From Sinorhizobium chiapasense (lineage in GTDB: Bacteria; Pseudomonadota; Alphaproteobacteria; Rhizobiales; Rhizobiaceae): a DNA stretch of 64,000 nucleotides. Of the stretch, positions 25,230-34,782 are shown piece by piece. The stretch's first letter is position 1. Each line of letters starts with the position of its first letter. The stretch is taken from positions 62,001 to 126,000 of the forward strand of contig NZ_CP133150.1 of the NCBI RefSeq assembly GCF_036488675.1, given 5' to 3'. The position numbers were made by a program, and so were the translations under genes. The notes below the pieces were generated by a model, which saw nothing but the letters and a program-made list of their open reading frames with translations, made no database searches and was not told the origin of the DNA.

Positions 25230-25946
25230 TTATGTGAGCGCCTGTTCCCCCGGTGCTCTGTAGTTCTTGCTTTCATAAAGCGATCGTATTAACTCGTCTG
25301 ATGGGACTATATCTTTCTCCCGAAAGCGTACATAGGCGTCCAGTAGTTCACTGACCCTAGTCAGATCGACTCCATCCAAGGAAGCTAGTTCGATTATTTT
25401 CTGCCTGTCTGGGAGGTCTTGAAAACTCGTGGAGCGGGCCCAGTCGTTGGCAGCAGATTTTTCGAGCCATTTTCGGCCAAAGATACCGTTACAGAGTTGA
25501 AAGCCCATGTCTCGCTGCAATTCCTTCATATTGGCCTTTAACGAAGGTGACTCTGTTGTTTTGTTCATTTCCTGCAATTTGCGGTAGATGGCGAACTCTG
25601 CTTCCTCGCCGAATCCTCCGCCAGGATGGTTCTGTGCCCCTCGATTGATCATTTGTTCCGTCAAAACAAATGATATTCGTTCCTCCACCTGACGGATTTC
25701 CTTCAATATCTGTTCCGCATCCTCAACCTTCCGTTCAAAACGCTCGAAGCTAACTGAGCTCACGGACAGTGCCACTTTCTGTATTTTGGTCCAGTCCACG
25801 CAAGCCATCACGCCCACGAGCAATAGGTAGCCAGCTGAAACGGGATTGGAGAAGGATATAAAGGGTGCGGCCGCAATCAGCGAAATCCCTGAAATCAGGC
25901 GCGCCCGTCCAAGATGCTCCGGCCATTGATGAGGACTATCAGCCAT
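25230..25946 (-). CDS. Membrane-hairpin protein with coiled coil, partner of the patatin
   Basis: A 238-residue protein starting 3 bp after the stop of the patatin gene, so almost certainly cotranscribed. Two hydrophobic segments (residues about 17-50: I-S-L-I-A-A-A-P-F-I-S-F and Y-L-L-L-V-G-V-M-A-C-V) form a hairpin. A coiled-coil-like helix follows (residues 65-105, rich in Glu/Arg/Lys with L/I/V spacing), then a cytosolic helical domain. No family recognised. By context it may anchor or regulate the membrane phospholipase. Confidence 0.65.
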   Translation of the reverse strand: MADSPHQWPEHLGRARLISGISLIAAAPFISFSNPVSAGYLLLVGVMACVDWTKIQKVALSVSSVSFERFERKVEDAEQILKEIRQVEERISFVLTEQMINRGAQNHPGGGFGEEAEFAIYRKLQEMNKTTESPSLKANMKELQRDMGFQLCNGIFGRKWLEKSAANDWARSTSFQDLPDRQKIIELASLDGVDLTRVSELLDAYVRFREKDIVPSDELIRSLYESKNYRAPGEQALT

Positions 25947-25949
25947 GAA

Positions 25950-28613
25950 TTATCCCCTCGAGATAACAGCCAAGCGATTCAGTGCGTTCAATTTACTCGC
26001 AAGCTGGACCAACAGTTGCTCGTGCCCCATCAAGGCATACGACGCCGTGGAGCTTGATCCGGTTCCGATCGATCCGCCGGCGGTACAAGTCTGTGCTTGT
26101 GAGAAAACTTCGTTGACCGCGTGGAAGCCGAGTGCCCGATAGGCTTCCATTTGTTCTTCGGAGAAGAACTGGTCGCTTGTTGCCTCGTGCGGAAAATCCG
26201 GATAGCGCCGTTCGTAGTCCAATACATAATCAGGCTCTTTTCCGGTGACGGCGGCCTTTACATATAGCAGGATACCTTGATCGCCGTTTTCATAGGTGAC
26301 GCACCCGATAGCGAAGTGGGGGCATCCCTCGAGAGGACGAGAACGTGACTTGGACCGGTCAGCCAATCTCTCAAGTGCGGCATCTCTTACCGGACGCCAA
26401 TCAAGCGATATGAGCGCCCCATGATCGATACGTGCAAAGCGTTGCACATCGGCAAAGGCGCTAAAGGTCATGCCCGGATCCGCCTCCGCATCGATGACGA
26501 CGATAAACTTGCAGCGGCGTTTTAGGAGCTGGTAGAGGCCGATGTTGTCGATGTGGCCGCCGTCAGTAACATAAATACGTGAGCTGTCAGAGCGCAGCCG
26601 ACCAAACGCCTCGGCAAATAGATAGAGTCGGAAGAGATCCTCCCAATGTCTGTCTTGAGCTTTTGGTCTGGAGGGGTTTGGAAGCCAAAATCCCAGTCGG
26701 AGGTTCAGCAGTGCCAGAGTAGGTCCTAATAATCCTATGCCGATACGGCCCATGCTCGACGACACCGCAGCGCCTGAAATGGCAGCCGCTGCTGCGAGAT
26801 CGAGCTCGGGCTCTACGGACCAAATCCACTTCGGCTCGGCGTAGAGTGTCGATTCGCTGCCCATGGCATGCTTAGAGAATAGGAAGAACTCTGCATTTCG
26901 TCCGCGCTTCGCCGGATCTGGCAATCGGTGACGTTCGGTCGTGGCCACCGCGGCGCCGGTCTTCCCGCTTGCTGTTGGTTCGTCCTTTCTCGGCAATCTG
27001 ACGTTCAATGTGCCGTTGATGAGTAGGTAGGGGGCCTCGTCTGGAAGAGCGTGCAGAGGCAGCGGTCTTCCTTCTTTGTCTCCGAGGCGATAAGCGACGC
27101 GGAGCCGGTCTCGGTAAAGCCTGTGCAGCCCGTTCGCGTTCTCGGTGAACGCTGCCGCAACTACTCCCACTGCAAAGCTCAATGCCAGATAGTTGCAAAG
27201 GACGATCCAGTCCCCGACGTTCTTACCAGGTCCGCTTCTCGTCGCGATGGCCGCAACAACTAGCGCGACCAACCATATGCCGACCAGCACCAATATGGAA
27301 ATGTTGAAGTGGCCGTGCACAATTGCCGTAAGGGTTTCCCACGGACGACTCTTGAGGCTCCTGCTTAAAATCTGGGTGGCGGCAAGGAAAAGAACAGCGA
27401 ACCCAGCAACCACAGTCGAGAAGGTCCAATTTTTCGAAACGAGAAAATCAGGACTGTACGGATAAGCGCCTCCGTCTTTAATTCCCCAAATTACGATCAG
27501 TAGAAACAGCCCATATATCGTCAGTGGCAGCAGCATTGCCGCGCCGTAGAGCACAATCTTTGCCAGGAGCGACCGCAGGTGCGCAGCAATGGAGGGGATG
27601 CTCAATGCGCGCTGAATCCAAACGACTAATTTACCCTGGAATGCTGCAGTCAACCCGACGATTGCTCCAGCGATTGTTGCAAGACTTGCGAGCCCTTGTG
27701 TGCTTGCACCGTCGCTGTCCAACTGATTTTTTACGGCTCTTATGACGATGGGTTGGAATTCCATTGCTGCTGCGAAGACAAGGGCGATGATCAACCAGCG
27801 GCCAACCCTCGCGCCGTGGCCATCGTACTCCAGGGATGCACTTCCGTTCGGATGCGAACGGCCGAAACTCTCGACATACGAGCGCCGGAGGGCCCAGCCT
27901 ATCAGCCAAACGCCCAGACAAATGGCGGTAATCATAGAGAAGACGAAGGGGCTAGCGATTAGAGGTTCAACGCTGGGCCACCAGGAACTACTTTTTCTCC
28001 ACTCCTCGCGAAGCGCTGCATTTGCAACGTCCAGGAGTATGCTGTGCTTGAGTTCCTCCGTTGTCGGGTTACTCAGAATAAAGACTGTTGCGACAGGTAA
28101 TAGAAACGAGAGCAGCAAGAGGATATTTACTGCCAGGCCGCGCATTATGATGACTGTGGAAGTTATTATATCCAGGAACCCGCGAGGCGCGAGAAAGCGA
28201 CTGTAGTCGCGCAGATGGCTCACCGCTTCACAGTCTCGAATACTTTCGTGGGAGGGTCGGGCGAATGGGAATCCAGGTTCGCCATTCTCTTCACGGTTCG
28301 CATGCATGCCGGCGATCATGCTCGTGCCCACGTAGCCGCCACCAGAAACCGTTGACAAGTAGTCGATGCGGCTGATCAAGCCCCATGCGTGAAGGGCCTG
28401 TAGTGCACCGAGGCAATATGAGGCTGAGCGTATTCCACCTCCTGAGAGGGAAACGCCGAATATATCGGCAGGGACGCCTTGGGTGGAATCACAGTCGCTA
28501 GGAACATCAACTTTTGCAGCACGGCGACGCGCTCGAATGGAGGCATGTTCAAGAGCCAGGATCTCCGCGAAACCATGGGGCCGGACTTCGTCTTCCGCTC
28601 GTTTGATCGTCAT
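25950..28613 (-). CDS. Patatin-like phospholipase with a multi-pass membrane insertion
   Basis: An 887-residue lipase of the patatin family. The oxyanion/Gly motif is V-S-L-S-G-G-G-I-R-S-A near residue 55, the nucleophile lies in S-T-V-S-G-G-G-Y-V-G, and the catalytic Asp in V-T-D-G-G-H-I-D-N-I-G near residue 670. Between them, residues about 150-510 carry eight or so hydrophobic segments, an unusual internal membrane block. The ATG at 28613 begins M-T-I-K-R-A-E-D; a TTG at 28646 is an alternative. It would hydrolyse phospholipids at the membrane. Patatins are effectors in several anti-phage systems. Here it neighbours MBL, protease and EndoU genes, but 170 bp and a separate promoter may divide them. 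Confidence 0.8.
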   Translation of the reverse strand: MTIKRAEDEVRPHGFAEILALEHASIRARRRAAKVDVPSDCDSTQGVPADIFGVSLSGGGIRSASYCLGALQALHAWGLISRIDYLSTVSGGGYVGTSMIAGMHANREENGEPGFPFARPSHESIRDCEAVSHLRDYSRFLAPRGFLDIITSTVIIMRGLAVNILLLLSFLLPVATVFILSNPTTEELKHSILLDVANAALREEWRKSSSWWPSVEPLIASPFVFSMITAICLGVWLIGWALRRSYVESFGRSHPNGSASLEYDGHGARVGRWLIIALVFAAAMEFQPIVIRAVKNQLDSDGASTQGLASLATIAGAIVGLTAAFQGKLVVWIQRALSIPSIAAHLRSLLAKIVLYGAAMLLPLTIYGLFLLIVIWGIKDGGAYPYSPDFLVSKNWTFSTVVAGFAVLFLAATQILSRSLKSRPWETLTAIVHGHFNISILVLVGIWLVALVVAAIATRSGPGKNVGDWIVLCNYLALSFAVGVVAAAFTENANGLHRLYRDRLRVAYRLGDKEGRPLPLHALPDEAPYLLINGTLNVRLPRKDEPTASGKTGAAVATTERHRLPDPAKRGRNAEFFLFSKHAMGSESTLYAEPKWIWSVEPELDLAAAAAISGAAVSSSMGRIGIGLLGPTLALLNLRLGFWLPNPSRPKAQDRHWEDLFRLYLFAEAFGRLRSDSSRIYVTDGGHIDNIGLYQLLKRRCKFIVVIDAEADPGMTFSAFADVQRFARIDHGALISLDWRPVRDAALERLADRSKSRSRPLEGCPHFAIGCVTYENGDQGILLYVKAAVTGKEPDYVLDYERRYPDFPHEATSDQFFSEEQMEAYRALGFHAVNEVFSQAQTCTAGGSIGTGSSSTASYALMGHEQLLVQLASKLNALNRLAVISRG

Positions 28614-28784
28614 AACGGCCGATCCTTTATTAGCCCCCGAGGGCAAATAGCTGCGACAACCTCATGGGGTGAACTAGGTTGATATTCTTCCTAATGCTCG
28701 GACAGTCGACCTCGGCTGCCAGATCACGATGGACGCAGACCGGGCGAAGGCACGCAGGTCGTCAGGCACATCGGTGTTCTCCGT

Positions 28785-30134
28785 TCAGACCTCGAGCGCG
28801 AGCGGCGAGGCTTTCAGATATTTGACCCTCAGCCGACCGTTGCTCGCCTGCTTCGCGTTGGCGAGTTTCTGCTCGACCGCCGTAAACTGGGCGATGCACT
28901 TGGCTAGCTTGTCAGACGGCGCTCCTTTCTTGGCGATGTGGGCAGCCTGTTGTTTCTCCAGATAATTGGTGCTGCAGTTGAACCATATGGTGAAAGGCTG
29001 ATCGGCTTGTGGGTTGGGCGAGAGATGCTCGGCGGGGCCCAAGCGCGAGTCGAGAAGCACTTCGAGGACGCGCAGGTCGGGGTTCTCATGCTCGCCATTG
29101 GCGCAGATCAGGTAGTGGTCGGCGGTGATGCGCTTGGCAAAGGAGCGGTCGAGATTGTGCTCGGAACCGTGGTGCTGAAGCTTCAGAACATCGAAATGCA
29201 AGCCGGCGCCATCGACGAGGCGGCCGTGATGGGTGAGGCCGGCAAGGATATCATCGGCATGACCGTCGCCGGTCAAGAGGACGCGGGTTACATCGCCGCC
29301 GGCCTTAGGCTCCTCTAGCAACAGCATCAAAGAGGCGAGGTTTGGCTCGGTGACACTCTTGCGGTTGCCCAGCTCGTCATCGATGGAGACGCCGAACCCT
29401 GGCGGAATCGGGCCCTCATTGTCCTCGAGCCAAGCCTCGAGCTTGTCGACGCTGCCCGCGTTTTCGGAATTGGCCAGCCAGTTCTTCCAGTATTTGCGCA
29501 GGATCTGGAGGTCTTTCTCGAACGGACCGATGACACGGATGACGAGGGTACTGGCGGGGTCCAGGCCAATTTCCTCCTGGCCGCGAACCATGGCGAGCAA
29601 ATTGCCGAACTCACCGTTGAGCGGGATATTCAACTGATCGGCGGCGATGCGGCGCGACACCTTGATCGCCTCGGGGATGGAGTTGGCGACGCTGCGGAAG
29701 GCGTCGGCGAGCCGAAGCAGCGACGGGTTTGTCGAACTGGAGAGCGTGTTGGCGCGGGCGGCAAGGACGCTGCCGATCGCCTCGGATTCGTCGACCATTG
29801 CCTTGAAGGCATTGTGCCAGATGCGTTTGATTTTGGGGGGTCTCTTGAAGGGCGGCTTGGCGGCTCGGTGGCCGTTGGCGTGCTTATGGTCGAAGACGCG
29901 CCACTTCACCGTATCTTCGAGGAGCTGCAGCACGCCGGCGATGTGATCCTGATCGACATGTGAGACATAGACGAGGTCGAGGTCCTTGCCGGTGTCTTCC
30001 GCCCATTCGCCCAGGAAGCCGCGCACCTCGGAGGCGTAGGATCCTGGCATACCTCCATCGGCGAGGATGCTGACGGCATCGGCTTCGAGCAACAGGCAAT
30101 CGCCCTTCTCGGACGGTAAGAGCGTGATTTTCAT
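28785..30134 (-). CDS. MBL-fold metallohydrolase (ComEC/Rec2-like)
   Basis: A 449-residue metallo-beta-lactamase-fold protein. The metal motif is S-H-V-D-Q-D-H-I-A-G near residue 60; further ligands are in L-L-T-G-D-G-H-A-D-D and L-Q-H-H-G-S-E-H-N. The N-terminus K-G-D-C-L-L-L-E resembles the soluble ComEC-type MBL domain. Stand-alone MBL proteins of this type occur in defence islands beside proteases, where they act as predicted nucleases or phosphodiesterases. Its start codon lies inside the overlong reading frame of the S8 protease gene. Confidence 0.8.
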   Translation of the reverse strand: MKITLLPSEKGDCLLLEADAVSILADGGMPGSYASEVRGFLGEWAEDTGKDLDLVYVSHVDQDHIAGVLQLLEDTVKWRVFDHKHANGHRAAKPPFKRPPKIKRIWHNAFKAMVDESEAIGSVLAARANTLSSSTNPSLLRLADAFRSVANSIPEAIKVSRRIAADQLNIPLNGEFGNLLAMVRGQEEIGLDPASTLVIRVIGPFEKDLQILRKYWKNWLANSENAGSVDKLEAWLEDNEGPIPPGFGVSIDDELGNRKSVTEPNLASLMLLLEEPKAGGDVTRVLLTGDGHADDILAGLTHHGRLVDGAGLHFDVLKLQHHGSEHNLDRSFAKRITADHYLICANGEHENPDLRVLEVLLDSRLGPAEHLSPNPQADQPFTIWFNCSTNYLEKQQAAHIAKKGAPSDKLAKCIAQFTAVEQKLANAKQASNGRLRVKYLKASPLALEV

Positions 30135-32232
30135 GATGCGGTCCTTGGGGGGCGTCGAGTTGTGGGGGCTTCGCGTGCCGGGCTGAGGCGGGGTGCAGGG
30201 CCGCGGCGACCACCGGGGCTCCGGTCGCCGGCGCAGTGGGTTTCTTCAACTCGGTGCGGCTCAGCGCCCGGGAGGCTTCGGCGACGCACGCCGCCGGAGA
30301 GATCACGCCGAAACCCAAGTCGTTCACCCACTTATAGGTGGCGCCCGGAAGGGGCTGTGCAGTGGCCTTGATGATGCCGAGGATCTGGGCAGCGGTGAGT
30401 GTCGGCTCGGCTGCCAACATCAAACCGATCACACCGGCGACGTAGGGGCTCGCCATGCTCGTGCCGGTCATTTCGATCCACGGATTGTTCGGATCGCCGA
30501 AGCCGTTGGCGGCGACGATGCGGGTTCCGGGAGCAGTGATGTCGGGCTTCAGCCGGCCGTCGCGGGTCGGCCCTTGGCTCGAGGTGATGTGAGCGCGGCG
30601 CTTCATTTCATCGAGATTGGCGACCGAAACGATCCGCTGACCGCAGGCCAGCGCGCTGACCGACGAGGTATCGACGTGCGAGGCTTCGGTGAAAAACGAG
30701 GGCCAGAAATAGTTCCCGTCGCCTAGATCGGCCGGATCGTCGCGCTCGATCCAGGCGTGGAAGGTGCCGTCGCGGATGACGAGGCCGTGCAGCCGGACCT
30801 GCCACACGCCGGCAGGGATCCCGATGATCAGGTCGTCGCCGAAGAACGGGGTCAGGTAGGCGGCGATGTAGTTGGCACCGTTGGTCGGATGATGCAGTTC
30901 GTTGTAAATGCTGATCAGTGTCCGGTCCGGCAATTGGTGGTTCTCGATGAACTGACCGGGCAGGACCGGGCCGATCCAGTCTCCATCGGGCGGACGGATG
31001 CTGATGGCGAAGCGATCCTGCGGGTCGTACCAGATCTCGAGCTCGTTTTCCGAGGCGTCCTTGATCTTGTCCCCGACGACCTGCCACTCGAGGATGTGAT
31101 CGAGGCCCTGGGCGTCAATTTTCCCGCTCGCATGAATACGGCCCATCATGTAGCCGAGATCGTCCGGAGCCTCCGGTCGCTCCTGCCCGGCGTTGCCGGC
31201 GGCAATGCAGATCGAACGGCCAGGCTCCGCCAGCAAGGCGTCGATCCAGCGGTCGAGGATGCTCGACCCGTCGTGGGCGTGGCCGTTGGTTCCGAGGCTG
31301 ATGTTGATCGAGATGGGGCGCTCACCGGCGAGGTCGAGCAGGTAGTAGACGGCATCGAGCAGGCAGGTGGAATCGTAAAACGAAGTGCGGCGGTCGATCT
31401 CGTCTTCAGGCAGTGCGATCAGCACCGCGGCGATTTCGGCAGCGCTGCAGAGGCCGCTATTGCCGGCGGCAATCGAGGCGACATGGGTGCCGTGCGAGCC
31501 CACGGCCATCTGCGATTGCGGTTCGAGATCGTGCGGCGAGACGCCGATCTTGGCGGCGTCCGTCAGTGCGGATTGCATGTCGGCGGCGGTGATCACGCGG
31601 CCGCGCTTGAGGCCCTTCCGATTTCGGCCGACCTTCGCACCCTGGTCCCAAATACTGACAAAGCGGGATTTGCCACCGACGAGGAAATCGGGGTGGGCCC
31701 AGTCGAAGCCTTCGACATCGATGATCCCGATCAGCATGCCCTTGCCGTCCCCGAGTTCGGTCGGCGTGGCGCCCGGGACCCGCCGGGTCGGAGCGGTTCC
31801 GCCGGCGCTGCCCTTGAACGGACGCGGCAGCTTGAGGGCGTCGGCCGGTTCGATAAAGATCGTGCTGGGCTCGCGGGCGAGATTGTACACCTCATCGAGG
31901 GTCATCCGGCGGGTCGCCATGCCGCGCAAAGTCTGCTGGCCAGCCACCGATGGCAGTGTATCGGTGGAGCGGACGAAAACGCTGACCTCGACGGCCTCTC
32001 GCTGCGCCTGTACGTCCACCCCGTGCTTCTTGGCGGTGCCGGCGACCGGGGCGGCGTCGGGTGCGATGGCCGTAGCGAGGGGCGGGGTGGAGGCCGCGAG
32101 TTCAACGCTGGCCACCCGCAGCGCCGGCTGTACCTCAGATTTCGCGGAGCTGACGTCCGGGTCACAATTGGCGAACATCCGCAATTTCGGATGCTGGTTC
32201 CGCAGTACGACATTCTGCCAACTGTCACTCAT
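29884..32232 (-). CDS. S8 subtilisin-like serine protease
   Basis: A subtilase whose frame is open for 782 codons. The triad is visible: Asp in G-I-I-D-V-E-G-F-D near residue 180, His in G-S-H-G-T-H-V-A-S-I near residue 250, and Ser in G-T-S-M-A-S-P-Y-V-A-G near residue 600. There is no signal peptide, so it is probably cytosolic. The last 80 or so codons are Arg-rich and overlap the MBL gene in another frame by 251 bp; they look like read-through. A TGA in the next frame at 30131-30133 would overlap the MBL ATG perfectly, so a one-base change near 30180 probably altered the end. The catalytic part is intact. Confidence 0.8.
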   Translation of the reverse strand: MSDSWQNVVLRNQHPKLRMFANCDPDVSSAKSEVQPALRVASVELAASTPPLATAIAPDAAPVAGTAKKHGVDVQAQREAVEVSVFVRSTDTLPSVAGQQTLRGMATRRMTLDEVYNLAREPSTIFIEPADALKLPRPFKGSAGGTAPTRRVPGATPTELGDGKGMLIGIIDVEGFDWAHPDFLVGGKSRFVSIWDQGAKVGRNRKGLKRGRVITAADMQSALTDAAKIGVSPHDLEPQSQMAVGSHGTHVASIAAGNSGLCSAAEIAAVLIALPEDEIDRRTSFYDSTCLLDAVYYLLDLAGERPISINISLGTNGHAHDGSSILDRWIDALLAEPGRSICIAAGNAGQERPEAPDDLGYMMGRIHASGKIDAQGLDHILEWQVVGDKIKDASENELEIWYDPQDRFAISIRPPDGDWIGPVLPGQFIENHQLPDRTLISIYNELHHPTNGANYIAAYLTPFFGDDLIIGIPAGVWQVRLHGLVIRDGTFHAWIERDDPADLGDGNYFWPSFFTEASHVDTSSVSALACGQRIVSVANLDEMKRRAHITSSQGPTRDGRLKPDITAPGTRIVAANGFGDPNNPWIEMTGTSMASPYVAGVIGLMLAAEPTLTAAQILGIIKATAQPLPGATYKWVNDLGFGVISPAACVAEASRALSRTELKKPTAPATGAPVVAAALHPASARHAKPPQLDAPQGPHHENHALTVREGRLPVARSRCRQHPRRWRYARILRLRGARLPGRMGGRHRQGPRPRLCLTCRSGSHRRRAAAPRRYGEVARLRP

Positions 32233-32297
32233 CGCATTCCCCTCGCATATCTGAAAACAACGGACGCTGTGGTTGCCGGAACAATGGACGCGACAGC

Positions 32298-33569
32298 TTA
32301 GAATATGATCGTCTCTCCCTGCCGATCGGCCTGTGCCTTGCTGTACGTAACGAGATGAGTCGTCGCGCCCGCCCGGTCGACGAGCCGGATTTCGCCTCCC
32401 TTGTTCGAGAGCTGGACGGAATTGCGCGGCAGCAGGATGGTCGTCGCCATTCCCGGTGCTAGCGCCACGTCCTTGATGCCGAAGCGGTTACTCATCTTGT
32501 CGACAAGGAACCAGCCGTCGAGCGAGATCGTGTCGATGCCCGTATTGACAAGGGTCACGGTTTCGTTGCCTTCGTCGTGCCCCATCGGATTGACCAACGC
32601 AGCCACGATCTTGACGGCGCCGCTGACGATGCGTGGCGTCTCTCTTGGCGTTTCCTCGGTCGTCCCGCCGAAGGGCCGTTCGCCGGCCGGTCCAAGGTAG
32701 ACCGGAAAGAACGTGCGAACGAAGCGCTGGCTCTGGTCGAGGAAGAGCTTCATGTCATAGCGGGCGCCGTTTATCACCGCCTCCTTCGGCGCGCGGGCAC
32801 CACGATGGGCTCGCACCGCTCCCATGGCCATCAAACCTTCGACGCTGCAGCCGACGAAGAAGCCGCCGATCGGCTTCGTCAAAGGCCGCGTCTTGCGGGC
32901 GTCGTAGTCGGGTGCATCCCAACGGTAGGAGATCGTCACGGATTCCGGGAACTGCTCCTGGCCGTCCTTGTACTGGCCACGCAGATAGAGAATACGGTCG
33001 TCCTTGAAGCCGGGGAAGCGATTGCGGTCGATCTCGGAGGCGAGCCCGTCGTCGAGGTGATACTTGTACCAGAAGTGATAGCCCTGGACCTTCGGGCCTT
33101 CCTGCTCGCCGACGAAGACATGCTCGAAGCCGGAGAGATCGCGGTCGCCGCTCTGTGAAAAACGACGGAACCATTGTTCGGTCAGCGTCGCGTACCAGCG
33201 GTCGCGCGAGACGGGCGTGCCGGTCTCCTCGGAGATATAGGCCCGAGCCACCTGCATCGGCGCCGTATCGACGATCGCCTCCAGAAGCTCGTGGACCTCG
33301 GCGCGCTCTTCCGGGGTCTCGATCTCGGCTTCCCGCTCATCCAGGACGTAGTTGTCGAACAATGCGCGGACCAGGTCATAGGTTTTCTTCTTGTGGTCCG
33401 GTATCTCCACCTCGGAGAGGACTTTGAGATCGCCGGAGGGAGTGCCCGTTCCGTCGGTATTGACCACTCGGACGTAACCCGTCTCCGGGGCGGCTCCAGC
33501 CCCTGCCAGGATCGGCTTCACGCCATTGCCGCTTTGGTCGGCGTCCCAGATCTGCTGATAGATGTCCAT
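32298..33569 (-). CDS. EndoU (XendoU)-type ribonuclease with C-terminal lamin-tail domain
   Basis: A 423-residue protein. Residues about 60-290 resemble the EndoU RNase family: G-F-E-H-V-F-V-G-E with the first catalytic His, then V-Q-G-Y-H-F-W-Y-K-Y with the second. A later K-P-I-G-G-F-F-V-G-C-S segment may carry the lysine region. Residues about 325-420 form a beta-rich lamin-tail-like domain (V-T-L-V-N-T-G-I-D-T-I-S-L-D-G-W). EndoU enzymes cut RNA at uridines and serve as toxins. It is 65 bp upstream of the S8 protease gene on the same strand, so protease and RNase may act together. GGAGG precedes the start. Confidence 0.7.
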   Translation of the reverse strand: MDIYQQIWDADQSGNGVKPILAGAGAAPETGYVRVVNTDGTGTPSGDLKVLSEVEIPDHKKKTYDLVRALFDNYVLDEREAEIETPEERAEVHELLEAIVDTAPMQVARAYISEETGTPVSRDRWYATLTEQWFRRFSQSGDRDLSGFEHVFVGEQEGPKVQGYHFWYKYHLDDGLASEIDRNRFPGFKDDRILYLRGQYKDGQEQFPESVTISYRWDAPDYDARKTRPLTKPIGGFFVGCSVEGLMAMGAVRAHRGARAPKEAVINGARYDMKLFLDQSQRFVRTFFPVYLGPAGERPFGGTTEETPRETPRIVSGAVKIVAALVNPMGHDEGNETVTLVNTGIDTISLDGWFLVDKMSNRFGIKDVALAPGMATTILLPRNSVQLSNKGGEIRLVDRAGATTHLVTYSKAQADRQGETIIF

Positions 33570-33678
33570 GCCCGTTCTCCTCCGTCAGAAAAAAGGTCTC
33601 TTCGGGTACTCTATCGACGCCTATTCATGAACTGATGACAGGGCCGTTCCCGTCGGGGACGGCGTACGAGGCCGTTTC

Positions 33679-34590
33679 TCATTCCACCGGCCTTCCGCAT
33701 CCCTTGGGCAGTGCCAGCGAAGTCTTGCTGGAGTGCTCGGTATTCACCCAGGCATCGAGCTCCTGCATGGCGACGAAAAGGTCGAATGCTCGTCGAGCTG
33801 CCTTGCCGGGCATGTCGCCACCGACGGTGGCGCATTTGAAGGATATTTCCACAACCGTGGAGGGCACGTGGTCCGAGCCGAAGTACCACAGCGTAAGGGC
33901 AAACTCTCCGACGATATCGGCGCTGAATCTGACGCTCGGGCCCTCCAAGACGAGTTCGCGGATTTTAGGGCCGCTGATCAGTGCCGTTTCCGTCGCAGGT
34001 CTCGCATCCGAGCCGGCGGCAATGTCCAGAACGGTGGGAAACAGTAGCTTGAGACCGGCCAGCGTCTGGGAGGAGGTGGTCCATTCCACCTTCTTGAGGG
34101 TCGTGGAGCGGGCGAAACGGCTGCGGATCGATCGCTTCTCCGGCACCACCACCCCTCGCTGGGTTGGCTTCGGATCGTCGACCTCGAGCGGAGCTATGTC
34201 CTCCTCGAATGTGGTGTCGACCTTGCCACCGGTCCCGGGCAAGTCAGTAGAGGCTACGACGAACAGATCCGGCATCCGCAGCTTGAGCGTGATTTTCGAC
34301 CTCGCGCCCGGTCTCGCCTCATCTTCAGCCGGTAGGCGCTCTCGGAGAGCGAGGTCGGCACGGGTGAGAAAACAGTCCGGCGTATCCCAATAGCGGACGA
34401 TGCGTTCGGTTCGCTTGTCAAACCGACCCGCATGGCGTGGTTCGTTACCGTTTCGCAGCCCAAGTCGACGGATGAGCGGCTTCAGATGCTCGTCCCAGAA
34501 AATTTCGGCGACTGTATCGGGAGGTGCCTCTAGGAACCGCTGTGGGTTGAGGAGAAGCTTATATTCGCGCGCGTCCAGTTCATGCCGCAT
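33679..34590 (-). CDS. CYTH/triphosphate-tunnel-like protein
   Basis: A 303-residue protein from the ATG at 34590 (M-R-H-E-L-D-A-R-E-Y-K-L-L-L); the frame runs on upstream without a better signal. The opening E-x-D-x-R-E-Y-K-L resembles the E-x-E-x-K start of CYTH/VTC-like tunnel enzymes. Later R-Y-W-D-T-P-D-C-F-L-T and S-K-I-T-L-K-L-R are typical strands of that fold. Such enzymes bind triphosphates or polyphosphate; a nucleotide- or polyphosphate-sensing role here is a guess. It lies upstream of the EndoU gene in the same direction, about 110 bp away. Confidence 0.5.
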   Translation of the reverse strand: MRHELDAREYKLLLNPQRFLEAPPDTVAEIFWDEHLKPLIRRLGLRNGNEPRHAGRFDKRTERIVRYWDTPDCFLTRADLALRERLPAEDEARPGARSKITLKLRMPDLFVVASTDLPGTGGKVDTTFEEDIAPLEVDDPKPTQRGVVVPEKRSIRSRFARSTTLKKVEWTTSSQTLAGLKLLFPTVLDIAAGSDARPATETALISGPKIRELVLEGPSVRFSADIVGEFALTLWYFGSDHVPSTVVEISFKCATVGGDMPGKAARRAFDLFVAMQELDAWVNTEHSSKTSLALPKGCGRPVE

Positions 34591-34782
34591 GATCCGAGTC
34601 CCCCGTCGGAGCCTTGCAGAACTTGAAATTTCACCCGTTCCTAATTTATGCCTTATAGATTGTCGTCTGGCAATCGCAAAACTTAAGAGAGTGCGACGTC
34701 CGGTAGAAAATCGCACAGCGAACGGAGCCTGTTTTGTCGCTCCGAGCTTTGCTGCCAGGCAAACACTCCTTGTCACCCCGCC

